Positions 1 through 9,650 of a stretch of 64,000 nucleotides of DNA are shown here, piece after piece. Position numbers and translations under genes: made by a program. The notes under the pieces were generated by a model. That model made no database searches and had not been told where the DNA came from. It saw only the letters and a list, made by a program, of their open reading frames with translations. The first letter of the stretch is position 1, and each line of letters opens with the position of its first letter. Source of the stretch: Capra hircus (taxonomy: Eukaryota; Chordata; Mammalia; Artiodactyla; Bovidae); contig NC_030823.1 in assembly GCF_001704415.2 (NCBI RefSeq), forward strand, positions 77,066,458 through 77,130,457, in the 5' to 3' direction.

Positions 1-600
1 AATTTTTTTAAAGGGAACAGATGAGGAACTGGAAAATGCTGTGAAATTATAAAATACAAAACTTACAAACATTCATAGACTTTAAGTTGGGGAAATCCAA
101 TATCAGTAAATAACAAACTCAACAGGGGTAAGGTACTGAGTTTTAGGAATTAACTAGGATCACTGCATTATTAAGCCCTCTAAGATGTTTTGTGAACGAT
201 TTGGTTAGACAGCCTGTCACTGACATTGAAATAGCAAGCAATAAAAAATATCAACGCCATGAACTGAGAGAAGATAGTTAATGGGATGACAGAAGGCCGG
301 GGGTAAGTCCTGTTTTATGTACCATGCTAATTATTTGGAAGGAGTAAACATTTACAGATGACTTTCTGAGATGGCACTGGCTTTGATGATGTTACAAAAG
401 TGATTAACGGGGGAAAATAAAATGCACCAGGGTAGAAAGTTAGGAACATTAGTAAGTGAAAGAAGAAATGATTTAAATAGAATAAATGAAAATAAGTATT
501 GAAAGTTTTTGAGTATATAAACATATAAAGTACTAGGAGCTTGAAAGCTATAATTCTAGGCGTTTTTAACTACAGAGGCTAGTATATTATTCTGAAGATA
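1..600. other. AT-rich single-copy stretch
   Basis: No repeat family, convincing ORF or RNA gene is recognised here. The only open frame of any size (327-524, minus) is AT-driven and low-complexity in character. Confidence 0.5.
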
Positions 601-644
601 TTAAATGTGGCATATATGGGACTCAGCAGCTTTTGGTTACCCCT

Positions 645-797
645 ACAAAGATAAAATGGTCCAAATTTATCTTGCATAACAACCCAGGGATCGAACCCAG
701 GTCTCCTGCACTGCAGGCAGATTCTTTACCAACTGCACTATAAGGGAATCCCAATAGAACACAAAGATAAAATGGTCCAAATTTATCTTGCATAACA
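645..797. repeat. 37-bp direct repeats flanking a short tRNA-SINE
   Basis: An identical 37-base sequence lies at 645-681 and 761-797, immediately on both sides of a ~79-bp tRNA-like SINE fragment. This is the layout of a target-site duplication, but LINE-mediated duplications are normally about 7-20 bp, so the length is odd. A small tandem duplication or slipped repair is the alternative. Confidence 0.85.
682..760 (-). mobile_element. tRNA-only fragment of a Bov-tA/CHR-type SINE
   Basis: Read on the minus strand this is the tRNA-derived head of ruminant SINEs, with an A-box-like part followed by a B-box-like ggttcgatccctgg. The BovA body that normally follows in Bov-tA is absent and there is no poly(A) tail. 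It is therefore either a truncated Bov-tA or a very short tRNA SINE. It sits exactly between the 37-bp direct repeats. Confidence 0.75.
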
Positions 798-1335
798 TAG
801 GAAAAGGGCAAAACTATGGAATACTTCAACGTAAAATCATTCTCCCTTGCTAACATGGGATTGAGCATGGATTGTAAGCATCACGCCAGGTAAGAAAAGT
901 ACGAAAAGGGATGAAATTGAAACAGTCTTCAGTTGTTCTGTTTGCCCTGAAGACCACAAACTTTAAACGAAGAGAAGCCCTTATGGCTAAATGTTTAACT
1001 CACTGGAACTAGAAGAAGAAAGACTTCTGGTTTATCAAGAAGGCAGAATAATTTAATCTAAACTTCTCTCACTCTATTCATAAATTACAAAAATAGTTAA
1101 CGATTGTAATGCATATTTGAGACCTCCAGAAAAGAAAAGGAAATATCCAGCTGCCTGAATTGAAGCAGGAACCTCAAAGAGTGAGCACCTAGGCTTTCTC
1201 GGTACCTGCCTGGGGCGGAGCCGGGAGCAGAGAGAGAGAGAATGTAATAGTCATCTCAAGGGAGCAGACGCACTCCCTCAGAACCAGCTGGAGCAGAGTT
1301 AGAAACCAGAACCCCAAACAGAATAAAAATCCTGA
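798..1335. other. No recognised gene; possible 5' part of an unassigned transcript copy
   Basis: No known family is recognised. The part from about 1100 onward is richer in GC and purines than the flanks and reads continuously, apart from the SINE at 1344-1545, into the unassigned ORF and AATAAA signals at 1641-1893. It could be one unit of unknown origin, such as a retrocopy or an unrecognised repeat. Confidence 0.3.
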
Positions 1336-1343
1336 ACACTCTG

Positions 1344-1545
1344 TGTTTAAGTCATTTCAGTGGTGTCTGACTCTGCGACCCCATGGACTATAGCCCGCCA
1401 GGCTCCCCTGCCCGTGGGATTCTCCAGGCAAGAGCACTGAAGTGGGTAGCCATTTCCTCCTCCCGGGGATCTTCCCGACTCAGGAATCGAACGAGCATCT
1501 CTTGTGTCTCCTGCATTGGTAGGTGGATTCTCTACCACTAGCACC
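1344..1545 (-). mobile_element. Bov-tA SINE
   Basis: Reverse complement of a Bov-tA element: the BovB-derived 3' body is at the left and the tRNA-like head, with a degenerate B box, at the right. It is bounded by an 8-bp target-site duplication, acactctg, at 1336-1343 and 1546-1553. Confidence 0.9.
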
Positions 1546-1640
1546 ACACTCTGGGGGAAAAGGAAGCTAGAAAAAGTTTACCACCAGCACAAAGAGACGA
1601 AGAAGCTCATTTCTGCCTGGCTTTTGGGAAGAAGAGGGGG

Positions 1641-1838
1641 GTGGAGGAATTCTCCCTAGAAATTGCCATGCCAGCTCCCTTGGCCAGCGCCACTGTGCAC
1701 GCCATGCGGATCCAGATTTACGAACCTGCAAAGTCTAAGAGCCCCAAAGTAGAGAAAGTGACATCAAAACACATCCCGGATCCATTGAGACCCCTGGAGT
1801 ACTGGACAAAGCAAATCCAGTTTACTCCAGAGACATAG
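1641..1838 (+). CDS. Unassigned short ORF (56 codons from ATG 1668)
   Basis: The frame opens at a GTG at 1641. The first ATG is at 1668 in a reasonable context (gccatgc), giving 56 codons to the TAG at 1836-1838. The peptide is not repeat-like or low-complexity: it is basic in the middle and ends in a Pro/Trp-containing stretch (PLRPLEYW). I do not recognise the family. Two AATAAA signals follow within 60 bases. It could be a last exon, a truncated retrocopy, part of an unrecognised repeat or chance; the length alone does not exclude chance. Confidence 0.2.
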   Translation: MEEFSLEIAMPAPLASATVHAMRIQIYEPAKSKSPKVEKVTSKHIPDPLRPLEYWTKQIQFTPET

Positions 1839-1877
1839 GACCATTGCCTAGGTGACACACAATTCCCACAGGAAAAA

Positions 1878-1893
1878 AATAAACTGAAATAAA
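1878..1893 (+). promoter_or_regulatory. Two overlapping-spaced poly(A) signals
   Basis: AATAAA occurs at 1878-1883 and again at 1888-1893, 40-50 bases after the stop of the unassigned ORF. In an A-rich stretch this can arise by chance, and no clean genomic poly(A) tract follows. Confidence 0.3.
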
Positions 1894-2015
1894 GATGAGC
1901 TCATGATTCAAACAAAATATAATGAAATAAAATATGAAAAAAACAATACATCAAGAGTGAAAGTTATCAGAAATAACAGAAAGTTCAAAAGATAAGCCAA
2001 GAATTTTAAATAATT

Positions 2016-2609
2016 GCATTGGTTTTTTAGGACTGCCATAGCAAAACCAAAGCCTGGGTGGCTTAAACAGAAACTTATTTTCCCAGAGTCTGAAGGCTTT
2101 AAGTCTAAGACCAAATTGTCAGCAAGGTTAGTTTCCTCTGAGCCTTCTCTCCGTGTCTTCACGAAGCCTTCACGAAGCTGTAGGAAACCGTCTGTTTCTT
2201 AATCTTCATATAAGGACACCAATCACATTGAACTAGGACTCACCTCATGTGACCTCACCCAAATGACCTTCCCAGGGGGCGCTAGTGATAAACAGCCCAT
2301 CTGCCAATGCAGGAGAGGTGAGATCTGCAGGTTGGATCCCTGGGATCAGGAAGATCCCCAGGAGGAGAAAATGGCAACCCACTGCAGTCTCCTTGCCTGG
2401 AGAATCCCATGGACAGAGGAGCCTGACGGGCTACAGTCCATGGGGTCACAAAGAATCAAACACACCTGAAACAACTCATCACATAGCGTATGACCTCATT
2501 TTAACTGAAGACCCTATCTCAAAATGCAGTCACATTTGAGGTACTTGGAATTAGGTCTTCAACATATGATTTTTTCAGGGTGAGGTGGAACACAATTCAA
2601 CTCATAACA
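2016..2609 (-). mobile_element. MLT1-type LTR (ERVL-MaLR), split by a SINE
   Basis: The sequence matches the reverse complement of an MLT1 LTR: it starts near the gctgccata-type end, carries the ataaggacacca motif near 2210, and ends near 2609 with the remnant of the LTR start (acacaattcaactcataac). MLT1 is a non-autonomous ancient LTR family without coding capacity. A Bov-tA at 2270-2489 separates the two halves, which are otherwise collinear. Confidence 0.75.
2270..2489 (+). mobile_element. Bov-tA SINE inside the MLT1 LTR
   Basis: Tail-to-head Bov-tA in plus orientation: a degenerate tRNA head, then the BovA body, ending near the gactgagcaac-type 3' end. The short flanking repeat atgacct at 2263-2269 and 2490-2496 fits a target-site duplication. 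Mutations in the B box and the 3' end suggest an old copy. Confidence 0.85.
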
Positions 2610-2659
2610 ATTATTAGTTAAGGGAAGGGAAAGGACGTAAAACCACAAGACATTAAGGA

Positions 2660-3000
2660 AAAGAATATTGTGGAAAAGAATAAAATACGCTTCTGGATAT
2701 AAAATATAATCAATGAAATTGAAAACTCTGTAAGTATAAAGTCAATCAGATACAAGAAGAGAAAATTAGTAAACTAGTAGACAGATTTAGAGGAATTTAT
2801 CCAGAGATTTTTAAGTAAAAGATAGACATGGAAAATAGAAGGAAAAGTTCTACCTTAACTTTACATGAGTTCCAGGTAGACTGAATTAAGAAAATATAAA
2901 AGAGGCAAGGACTGAAGGTATACTGACTCAGAATTTTTCAAAAATTAAGAAATAGTATAAATTATCCACATATATATTAAAGAGCATGAATATGTCTACC
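2660..3000 (+). mobile_element. Possible ancient L1 ORF1-region fragment
   Basis: A-rich sequence resembling an old L1 ORF1/5' region, with phrases like gagaaaattagtaaactagt that recall the coiled-coil part of ORF1. No open frame survives. The call rests on general similarity only; an AT-rich unique region is the alternative. Confidence 0.35.
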
Positions 3001-3010
3001 TACTTCACAT

Positions 3011-3104
3011 CTCCGGGAGCTGGTGATGGACAGGGAGGCCTGGCGTGCTGCGATTCACGGGGTCGCAGAGTCAGACACGACTGAGCGACTGGACTGAACT
3101 GAAC
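3011..3104 (+). mobile_element. BovB 3'-end fragment
   Basis: About 95 bp matching the extreme 3' end of BovB (ctccgggagctggtgatgg through gactgaactgaac). It is strongly 5'-truncated and of the younger 3'-tail type (tgaact repeats). It abuts an older BovB piece directly. Confidence 0.85.
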
Positions 3105-3105
3105 T

Positions 3106-4352
3106 TTCCAGCCGTAGGACTTGAAAAGGTAAGGTTCATTCCAACCCTAAAGAAGGGCAACGCCAAAGAATGCTCAAACTGCCGTACAGTGCACTCATCT
3201 CACACGCTAGCAAGGTTATGCTCAAAATCCTTCAAGCCAGGCTTCAGCAGTAATGTGAACCAAGAACTTCCAGATGCACAAGCTGGATTTAGAAAAGGCA
3301 AAGGAACCAGAGATCAAGTTGCCAACATCCACTGAATCATAGAAAAAAGCAAGAGAATTCCAGAAAAACATCTACTTCTGCTTCATTGACTACGCCAAAG
3401 CTTTTGACTGTGTGGATCACAACAAACTGTGGAAAATTCTTAAAGAGATAGGAACACCAGACTACTTTACCTGTCTCTTGAGAAATCTGTATGCAGGTCA
3501 AGAACAAACAGTTAGAACTGGAAACGGAACAACTGACTGGTTCAAAATTGGGAAAGAAGTACATCAAGGCAAATTTAGGAAAGGAGTACATCAAGGCTGT
3601 ATATTGTCACCCTGCCTATTTAACTTCTATGCAGAGTACATCATGTGAAACGCCAGGCTGTATGAATCACAAGCTGGAATTAAGACTGCCAGGAGAAATA
3701 TTAACAACCTCAGACATGCAGCTGATACTATTATAATGGCAGAAAGTGAAGAGGTACTAAAGAGCCTCTTGATGAGGGTGAAAGAGGAGAGCCAAAAGGC
3801 TGGCTTCCTCAACATTTGAAAAACAGAGATCATGGCATCGGGTCCCATCACTTCACGGCAAATAGATGTGGGGAAAGTGGAAACATTGGCAGATTTTATT
3901 TTCTTGGGCTCCAAGATCACTGCAGACTGTGACCTCAGCCATGAAATTAAAAGATGCTTGCTCCTTGGAAGAAAAGCTATGACAAGCCTAGACAGTGTAT
4001 TAAAAAACAGAGACATTACTTTGCCAACAAAGGTCCATATAGTCAAAGCTATGGCTTTTCCAGTAGTCATGTAGAGATATGAGAATTGGACCATAATTAA
4101 AGTTGAGGGCCAAAGAATTGATGCTTTTGAATTGTGGTGTTGGAGAAGACTTATGAGAGTCCCTTGGATTGTAACGAGATCAAACCAGTAAATCCTAAAG
4201 AAAATCAACCCCACATATTCATCAGAAGGACCAATGCTGTATATGAAGCTCCTATACTTTGGCCACCTAATGCGAAGAGCTGACATATTGGAAAAGACTC
4301 TGATGCTGGGAAAGATTGAAGGCATAAGGAGAAGGGGGTGACAGGAGATGGG
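3106..4352 (+). mobile_element. Old BovB (RTE LINE) reverse-transcriptase remnant
   Basis: This covers the RT core and most of the C-terminal part of BovB but lacks the 5' half and the final ~200 bp. Recognisable RT landmarks are the FIDYAKAFDCVDHNKLW-like block near 3380-3430 and the HQGCILSPCLFNFYAEYIM block near 3590-3645. The catalytic YADD near 3720 reads HAAD, so a metal-binding aspartate is gone. Several stops and frameshifts break the frame, and a short stretch around 3556-3605 is duplicated (the gtacatcaagg motif occurs twice). High divergence marks it as one of the oldest BovB copies here. Confidence 0.9.
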
Positions 4353-4420
4353 ATGTTGGGTATATACCCAGGAGCAGAATTGCTAAATTACAGGATTTAC
4401 ATGTAATTAGCTTTAGAAGC
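4353..4420 (-). mobile_element. Small L1 ORF2-derived fragment
   Basis: The phrase gttgggtatatacccagg followed by a gcagaattgctaa-like stretch resembles the antisense of a conserved C-terminal L1 ORF2 region. It is short and diverged. Confidence 0.35.
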
Positions 4421-4610
4421 GGAGAAGGCAATGGCACTCCACTTGAGCGACTTCACTTTCACTTTTCACTTTCATGCACTGGAGAAGGAAATGGCAACCC
4501 ACTCCAGTGCTCTTGCCTGGAGAATCCCAGGAACGGGGGAGCCTGGTGGGCTGCTGTCTATGGGGTCGCACAGAGTCGGACATGACTGAAGCAACTTAGC
4601 AGCAGCAGCA
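4421..4610 (+). mobile_element. Bov-A2 SINE, first monomer shortened
   Basis: Dimeric Bov-A2 layout with the cactttcacttttcacttt linker and a terminal (AGC) run. The first BovA monomer has an internal deletion after about 20 bp. No clear target-site duplication is seen. Confidence 0.9.
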
Positions 4611-5393
4611 GACTTCTACACCACCACCAACCATATAGAAGAAATCACCTACAGCAAAATGTTGATATCTACTAATTCTGCATGGTGGATACATAGCTAT
4701 TTATTAAATGACTGCCTGATACTTCTCTTACATTTGAAAGACTTCACAATTTCAAAAAATGTAAAAATAATAAAAATTAAAAGCAATTTCAGGACAAATG
4801 TGTATCAAAATGGAACAAGATTATCTTATTCTTGCCCTCCCTCCTCCTGGGCAGTAGATATATAAATATTGTGTGTGTGTGATCAGTCACTCAGTTGATG
4901 TTAGTGAAAGAGAACTAGATATTGACTGATGTGACCCAAGATTTTTAACCTAATAAGATTCAAGGGATAAGTGAAGAGACCTCAGCTGTGACAGAAGGAT
5001 AAGGGCACATTTTCTTGAAGATTCTCTTTATCAGCAGAATCTAGGGTTGATCCTTCAATGTCCCATCTTTACCTGAAAACCCAGGAGCTGTTACAGGAAG
5101 TCTAGGACATGAATCGAGGGAAGCCGGGTTTTTAGGAGCAATGAAGAAACAAAAGGTTATGAGCTCTTGCAGGGAAATAAAAAGAGCCCTAAAAGAGCGG
5201 AGGGGGTTAATCCATTCAATGGGGGTAGCCATGTAGGGCTGCCAACAAGCTCGAGCAAAGTGTAGACAAGGTGAGGACTTGGATAAACTAAAATACATTC
5301 TAAGCCCACATTCTCCTGTGGACCCATAGAATTAATACATTTGCCTTGCAGCTGAAGTCAAGCACTCTTTTGTATATGTTGAGCTCACGTAGA
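4611..5393. other. Single-copy stretch
   Basis: No gene or repeat family recognised; only a tiny GT run near 4870-4880. Open frames here (for example 5041-5298, minus) have no recognisable domain. Confidence 0.5.
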
Positions 5394-5402
5394 GTAAGTT
5401 CT

Positions 5403-5620
5403 TTAACTTACTGTAAGTGGTTCGGTTGGTTAAGAAATCTGCCTGCACTGCAAAAGACCCAAGTTCAATCTCTGGGTCAGGGAAGATGCCCTGGCGAAGG
5501 GTATGGCTACCCACTCCAGTATTCTTGCCTGGAGAATCCCATGGACAGAGGAGCCTGGTGGGCTACAGCTCACAGGGATGCCAAGAGTCAGACACGCCTG
5601 AGCGACTCACAGTTTACAAT
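5403..5620 (+). mobile_element. Bov-tA SINE
   Basis: Complete tRNA head plus BovA body in plus orientation. It is bounded by the 9-bp duplication gtaagttct at 5394-5402 and 5621-5629. Confidence 0.9.
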
Positions 5621-5629
5621 GTAAGTTCT

Positions 5630-6439
5630 ACCTTTTTCTAGAAGCGAAGTCGAGAGTGGCACCCGAGTCAGCATTTCTGGGGGTGAACCCTCAGAATCTG
5701 TTTTATAAACAAGCTCCCTTGGTGATGCTGGTATGCAGCCAAGTTTCAAAACCACCAACGTGTCATCTTTCATACCACTGATTTGGCCCATGGATTTAAA
5801 TGATTAAAAATCACTAAACCATGGATATTTCTGGCTCTTTCTTGCATGTGAAGCAAAGTTCATTCAGGGGATGTTGATTCATCTGGACCTGCAGTGAGAG
5901 GTAGATTTGCCTTATCTACAGAGAGAGAGAGTCCTGGGGATTCAGCCCCAACTTGAGAATACTGAATTGGCCCGGGTCCACCAGAAGACAGCTCTTCTAA
6001 GACCCGCTGAACCCTCGGAGCACCAGGCTCAGGTGCTGATCAGAGAAACCGTATTTTTTCTGCAGTTGTATCCTCTGTTGACCACTTTGTGGAATATAAT
6101 ACTTCCTGGAAAGTGAATAGAACAATAAATAAAAATGTTCTCATTCTAAAAACAGAATGTCTGGTTTGTAAAACTGAATGCATATTATTTAACATCAGAG
6201 CATCTGAGCTGGTGCGACAAACATTTCCATTCAGTTCCAAAGGCAAGCCTTTTTATTCCATGCTTTTATTATTCTCCGTTTTAGGAAATCTCTCTCTTTG
6301 TGATAAAATCACTTTTTTCTCTTAAATCAAACCATGATCTGCCTCTCTCCCTCAAACTACAGCTGGATCTTTCCCTTCTATTATCCTAAGGATTTAGAGG
6401 CTACTTCTCATATTAGGTTTAGAAGGAAATAGCATCTGA
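5630..6439. other. Single-copy stretch
   Basis: No repeat or gene recognised. The small open frames on both strands (5907-6116, 6040-6246) show no known domain. Confidence 0.5.
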
Positions 6440-6640
6440 TGCATCTTTCTCTGTGTCAAATATTACACTAAAGGCTTAGTATTTTGACATATCACAAAGG
6501 TTTTAGTCTTAGTAAAAGAAAACTAGGTGTCATAAGGGTCATAAACCCTATTTCACATATGAGAAAACTAAGGCTCAGCAAAATGACATCACACACCCAA
6601 ACTCACTTAGCTAGTACTTGAAAAAGTAGGGATTCCTAGA
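6440..6640 (-). mobile_element. MIR SINE
   Basis: Reverse complement of MIR. The hallmark is the conserved block around 6550-6625, gagaaaactaaggctcag followed by acttagctagta. It is diverged, as expected for this ancient family. Confidence 0.65.
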
Positions 6641-6682
6641 TGGCTATTAGGCTGTTACATCTTGCTCTTTTCTGTAACCTGA

Positions 6683-6790
6683 GTGGTTTTCAAATTCTGT
6701 TCTCTGGAACTTTAGTGTTCCAAAGACATGTTTTTTTAGGGGTTCTGCAAACGTTAGGTACAAATTTCATTTTTAAGTCTTAAAAATCAA
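6683..6790 (+). mobile_element. hAT-type DNA transposon fragment
   Basis: It begins with gtggttttcaaattctgtt, like a hAT/Charlie terminal repeat (cagtggttctcaaa), and continues with the ttagtgttccaa and ggggttctgcaaac phrases of such MER elements. The other end was not found. Confidence 0.4.
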
Positions 6791-8369
6791 ACTTTCACGT
6801 GCTGAGGACCACATCCACTAACCGTACAGTCGCACCCCCTGGGTTTGTGCCCTTAAATAAATTCTCTCCGTGATCTTATGCATCCATTTAAACTTTTTCT
6901 TAATGTGCTGATGACTAGGATGTTTTTCCTGTACTGATCTTCGGTTGAGTTCAGATATGCGCCTGCTTCCATACGTGCCACAAACACGACACAGGTGTTA
7001 CAATCAATCAAATGCCGAGCAAAGCTGAGAAGGTGCTGGACACACCAGTCCATCGTGATAGTAGCCTTCTGTGAGCAAGGAGTTAATACAGAGCCAGTCT
7101 TTCGATGACCATACGCTACTACAATTAATACAGGGGCCCATTACAAGTTCTGTGTTCCAAATATCTATATTATTACAAGGAATTGAATCAGTTGTTAGAA
7201 ATTATTAGTGATTCTTTCTTAGAAGTTTGATTCATCTTTAATACTTAAAGTGTTTAATATTCTTTTAACCATCCTGAGATCATAAAGTGAGCTGCTTAAG
7301 GGCTACGTCTCTGTACGACTCACGGATTTTCTTGATACAGTTCAACCAAAACAAAATACAGAATCACTAGGATGGTGACTCGGATGTTAGGGTACAGCTG
7401 CTGACCTTAGCTCCTAAATTCAATTTCTGCACTTTCAAAAATTCATTATTTGATTTTATAAGTAAATGTTTTCAGTTTCAACTACTAAGAAGCCACTTAT
7501 CCAACAGAAGCTGCATTATCCACGCTATATAATTGGAGCTGTCGTTGGAAAAAAAAAGGAGCCTGATGCTTTGAAAGTGTTAAAAGAAGTCTACTCCACC
7601 AAGCCATTTAGCAAATAAAACTAGTACCTGGCCGTGAAAGAAAAATGAATGCTTACTGAATAAACAGACTAGTTCATAATTTTCTATTGCAACAAACTGA
7701 GGTAAAATACATTTTACAGATACATTCTGTTATTTTCCAAAGCAAAGTCTTTACAGAAACATTATTATATTTTCAAAGGATATTTCATCTATAGCATTCT
7801 CAAGTAAGAGAAGAAAGAGTTTAATTAAAATGGGGATGAGTTTATAAAATTGGATCACTTTGGCCAATACAGCATTACATATATTTCAATGTCCACTTGT
7901 ACCATTGTTTATAGTAAGATATAAGGAAACTTGTATATGACACTCCTATACTGATCCATCTAAGCACAAAGCAATCGATACCATGAGATCCAGAATATTT
8001 AGAAGAAGATCATTTAGAAATAAGATTATCTACTACTATAAGATATCATGGTATAGTGTGTATTTTCTATGTAATTAATAGCACAGTCTGGTCTTCTTTC
8101 TCCATGTTCAGTGAGTCCAGACTGTTTCTTCGTCCTAAAGTATGTCTGGCGGCTCCTCTAGGGCCAGTCTCTGCGCTGGCGCCCAGACCCCAGCCCCGCC
8201 ACCCCTCAAGGTCACCACTGCAGCAGTCTCCACGCCCTCTTCCGTGCCATCATCTCCTGCTTTCTGCTGGGTCTTCTCATCACGGTCAAAATAGCCTTTC
8301 TATTTATCTCACTGGGAAACACCTTCCGTTTCCCCCACCAGCTGCCACCTCACATCTCTTTTTCCCCTT
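6791..8369. other. Single-copy stretch, AT-rich then C-rich
   Basis: No gene recognised. From about 8140 the plus strand becomes C/T-rich and may already be diverged L2. The 225-codon open frame at 8056-8733 runs through unique DNA into the L2 copy and is not treated as a gene. Confidence 0.45.
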
Positions 8370-8697
8370 TAGAGTGAAACCCCTCCAGGAGTGGCCTGCA
8401 GATACCAGCTCCAGTTTCTCTCCTCCATCCTCTCTTAAATCCTCCCCACTCAGCCCAACTGATAGCGAGTGTGTCACCGGCAGTCCCACAGCTCTTATCA
8501 AAGTCCCCGTCCCCTCCACACGCCAGGCCCCAGTGCCTCTCTCCGTCTCGTCTGCAGACTCAGCGGCGACACGTGACACCACCGCGCTCCCTCCCTTCTG
8601 CCTGCGGTTTCCAGGACACCAGCGTTCCCTGGACCTTTTCTATCTCAAGGTTTCTCTTTCTTGGTCTCCTTCACTAGTTCCTTCCCTGAAAAACAAA
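8370..8697 (+). mobile_element. L2 LINE (RT-region remnant), 5' piece
   Basis: Matches the L2 ORF around the RT palm: one frame reads TALIKV at about 8487 and another reads CGFQDTSVPWTF at about 8602, corresponding to the L2 TALIKVTxD and LGFQDTTLSWF blocks. The frame change between them shows at least one frameshift. The element resumes at 9415 after SINE and BovB insertions. Confidence 0.75.
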
Positions 8698-8903
8698 AGT
8701 GTTAGCAGCTCAGTCATATCTGACCCTTTGTGACCCCATGGACTGTAGCCCACCAGGCTCCTCTGTCCATGGAATTCTCCAGGCAAGAATACTGGAGTGG
8801 GTAGCCATGCCCTTCTCCAGCGTATCTTCCCAACCCAGGGATCAAACTGGGGTCTTCTGCATTGCAGGCGGACTCTTTACCAGCTGAGCCACCAAGGAAG
8901 CCC
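8698..8903 (-). mobile_element. Bov-tA SINE
   Basis: Minus-strand Bov-tA with both body and tRNA head. The tRNA B-box region carries atcaaactggggtct instead of the usual tcgaacccgggtct, a variant shared with the partial copy that follows. Confidence 0.9.
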
Positions 8904-9018
8904 AAGAATACTGGAGTGGTAGCCATCCCTTCTCCAGGGGATCTTCCCGACCCAGGAATCAAACTGGGGTCTCCTGCATTGTAGGTGGACTTTTACCATC
9001 TGAGCTACCAGGGAAACC
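8904..9018 (-). mobile_element. Partial tandem copy of the adjacent Bov-tA
   Basis: It restarts abruptly at aagaatactggagtgg, repeating the sequence from 8786 on, and ends with the tRNA head. It shares the unusual atcaaactggggtct variant with its neighbour, which favours local tandem duplication over an independent insertion. Confidence 0.75.
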
Positions 9019-9070
9019 TATCTATATGCCTATCTATGTATCTATATGCTTATAGATAAGCCTGTCTATG
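9019..9070. repeat. Degenerate TATC/TATG simple repeat
   Basis: An irregular tatctatatgcctatctatg array. A similar motif (catctatatgctgatg) exists in the L2 sequence expected at this point, so the array may have grown from L2 sequence. Confidence 0.6.
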
Positions 9071-9071
9071 T

Positions 9072-9399
9072 TCAGTTCAGTCACTCAGTCGTGTCCGACT
9101 CTTTGCGACCCGATGGACTGCCGCATGCCAGGCCTCCCTGTCCATCACAAACTCCTGGAGTTTACTCAGACTCATGTCGATTGAGTTGGTGATGCCATCC
9201 AACCATCTCATCCTCTGTCATCCCCTTCTCCTCCCACCTTCAGTCTTTTCCAGCATCAGGATCTTTTCAAATAAGTCAATTCTTTGCATCAGGTGGCCAA
9301 AGTACTGGAGTTTCAGCTTCAGCATCAGTCCTTCCAATGAATATTCAGGACTGATTTCCTTTAGGATGCACTGGCTGGATATCCCTGCAGTCCAAGGGT
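9072..9399 (-). mobile_element. BovB 3' end, 5'-truncated
   Basis: About 330 bp of the BovB 3' end in minus orientation (ttcagttcagtcactcag at the left). It is flanked by a 15-bp duplication, taagcctgtctatgt at 9057-9071 and taagcctatctatgt at 9400-9414, with one mismatch. Confidence 0.9.
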
Positions 9400-9414
9400 T
9401 AAGCCTATCTATGT

Positions 9415-9640
9415 ATCTAAATACTATCTATGTGCCACTAACTCCCAAATTCCTATCTCCAACCCTGACCTTCTCCCAAATGCCAGATTTGTTATTCAAC
9501 TGCCCACCTGACATTTCTGCTTGTTTATTCAATGGACATATCAATTCATGCATTGCCAGACCCACTCCACCTACAGTTTTCCACATCTGAACTGATGACA
9601 GTTCCATCTGTTAAAGACGCTAGTGCTAAAAAACCTAGAA
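9415..9640 (+). mobile_element. L2 LINE, continuation
   Basis: Continues the L2 from 8697: the ctcccaaattcctatctcc and caactgcccacctgacatt phrases match the L2 ORF just after its catalytic box. The YADD equivalent is destroyed (it reads YVPL at about 9428-9440). Confidence 0.7.
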
Positions 9641-9650
9641 TCCTCCTGAA

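Noticed and set aside
8056..8733. 225-codon plus-strand open frame
   Set aside because: It runs from unique DNA through the L2 copy into a Bov-tA, and the TALIKV block inside it is L2. C/T-rich composition, not selection, keeps it open.
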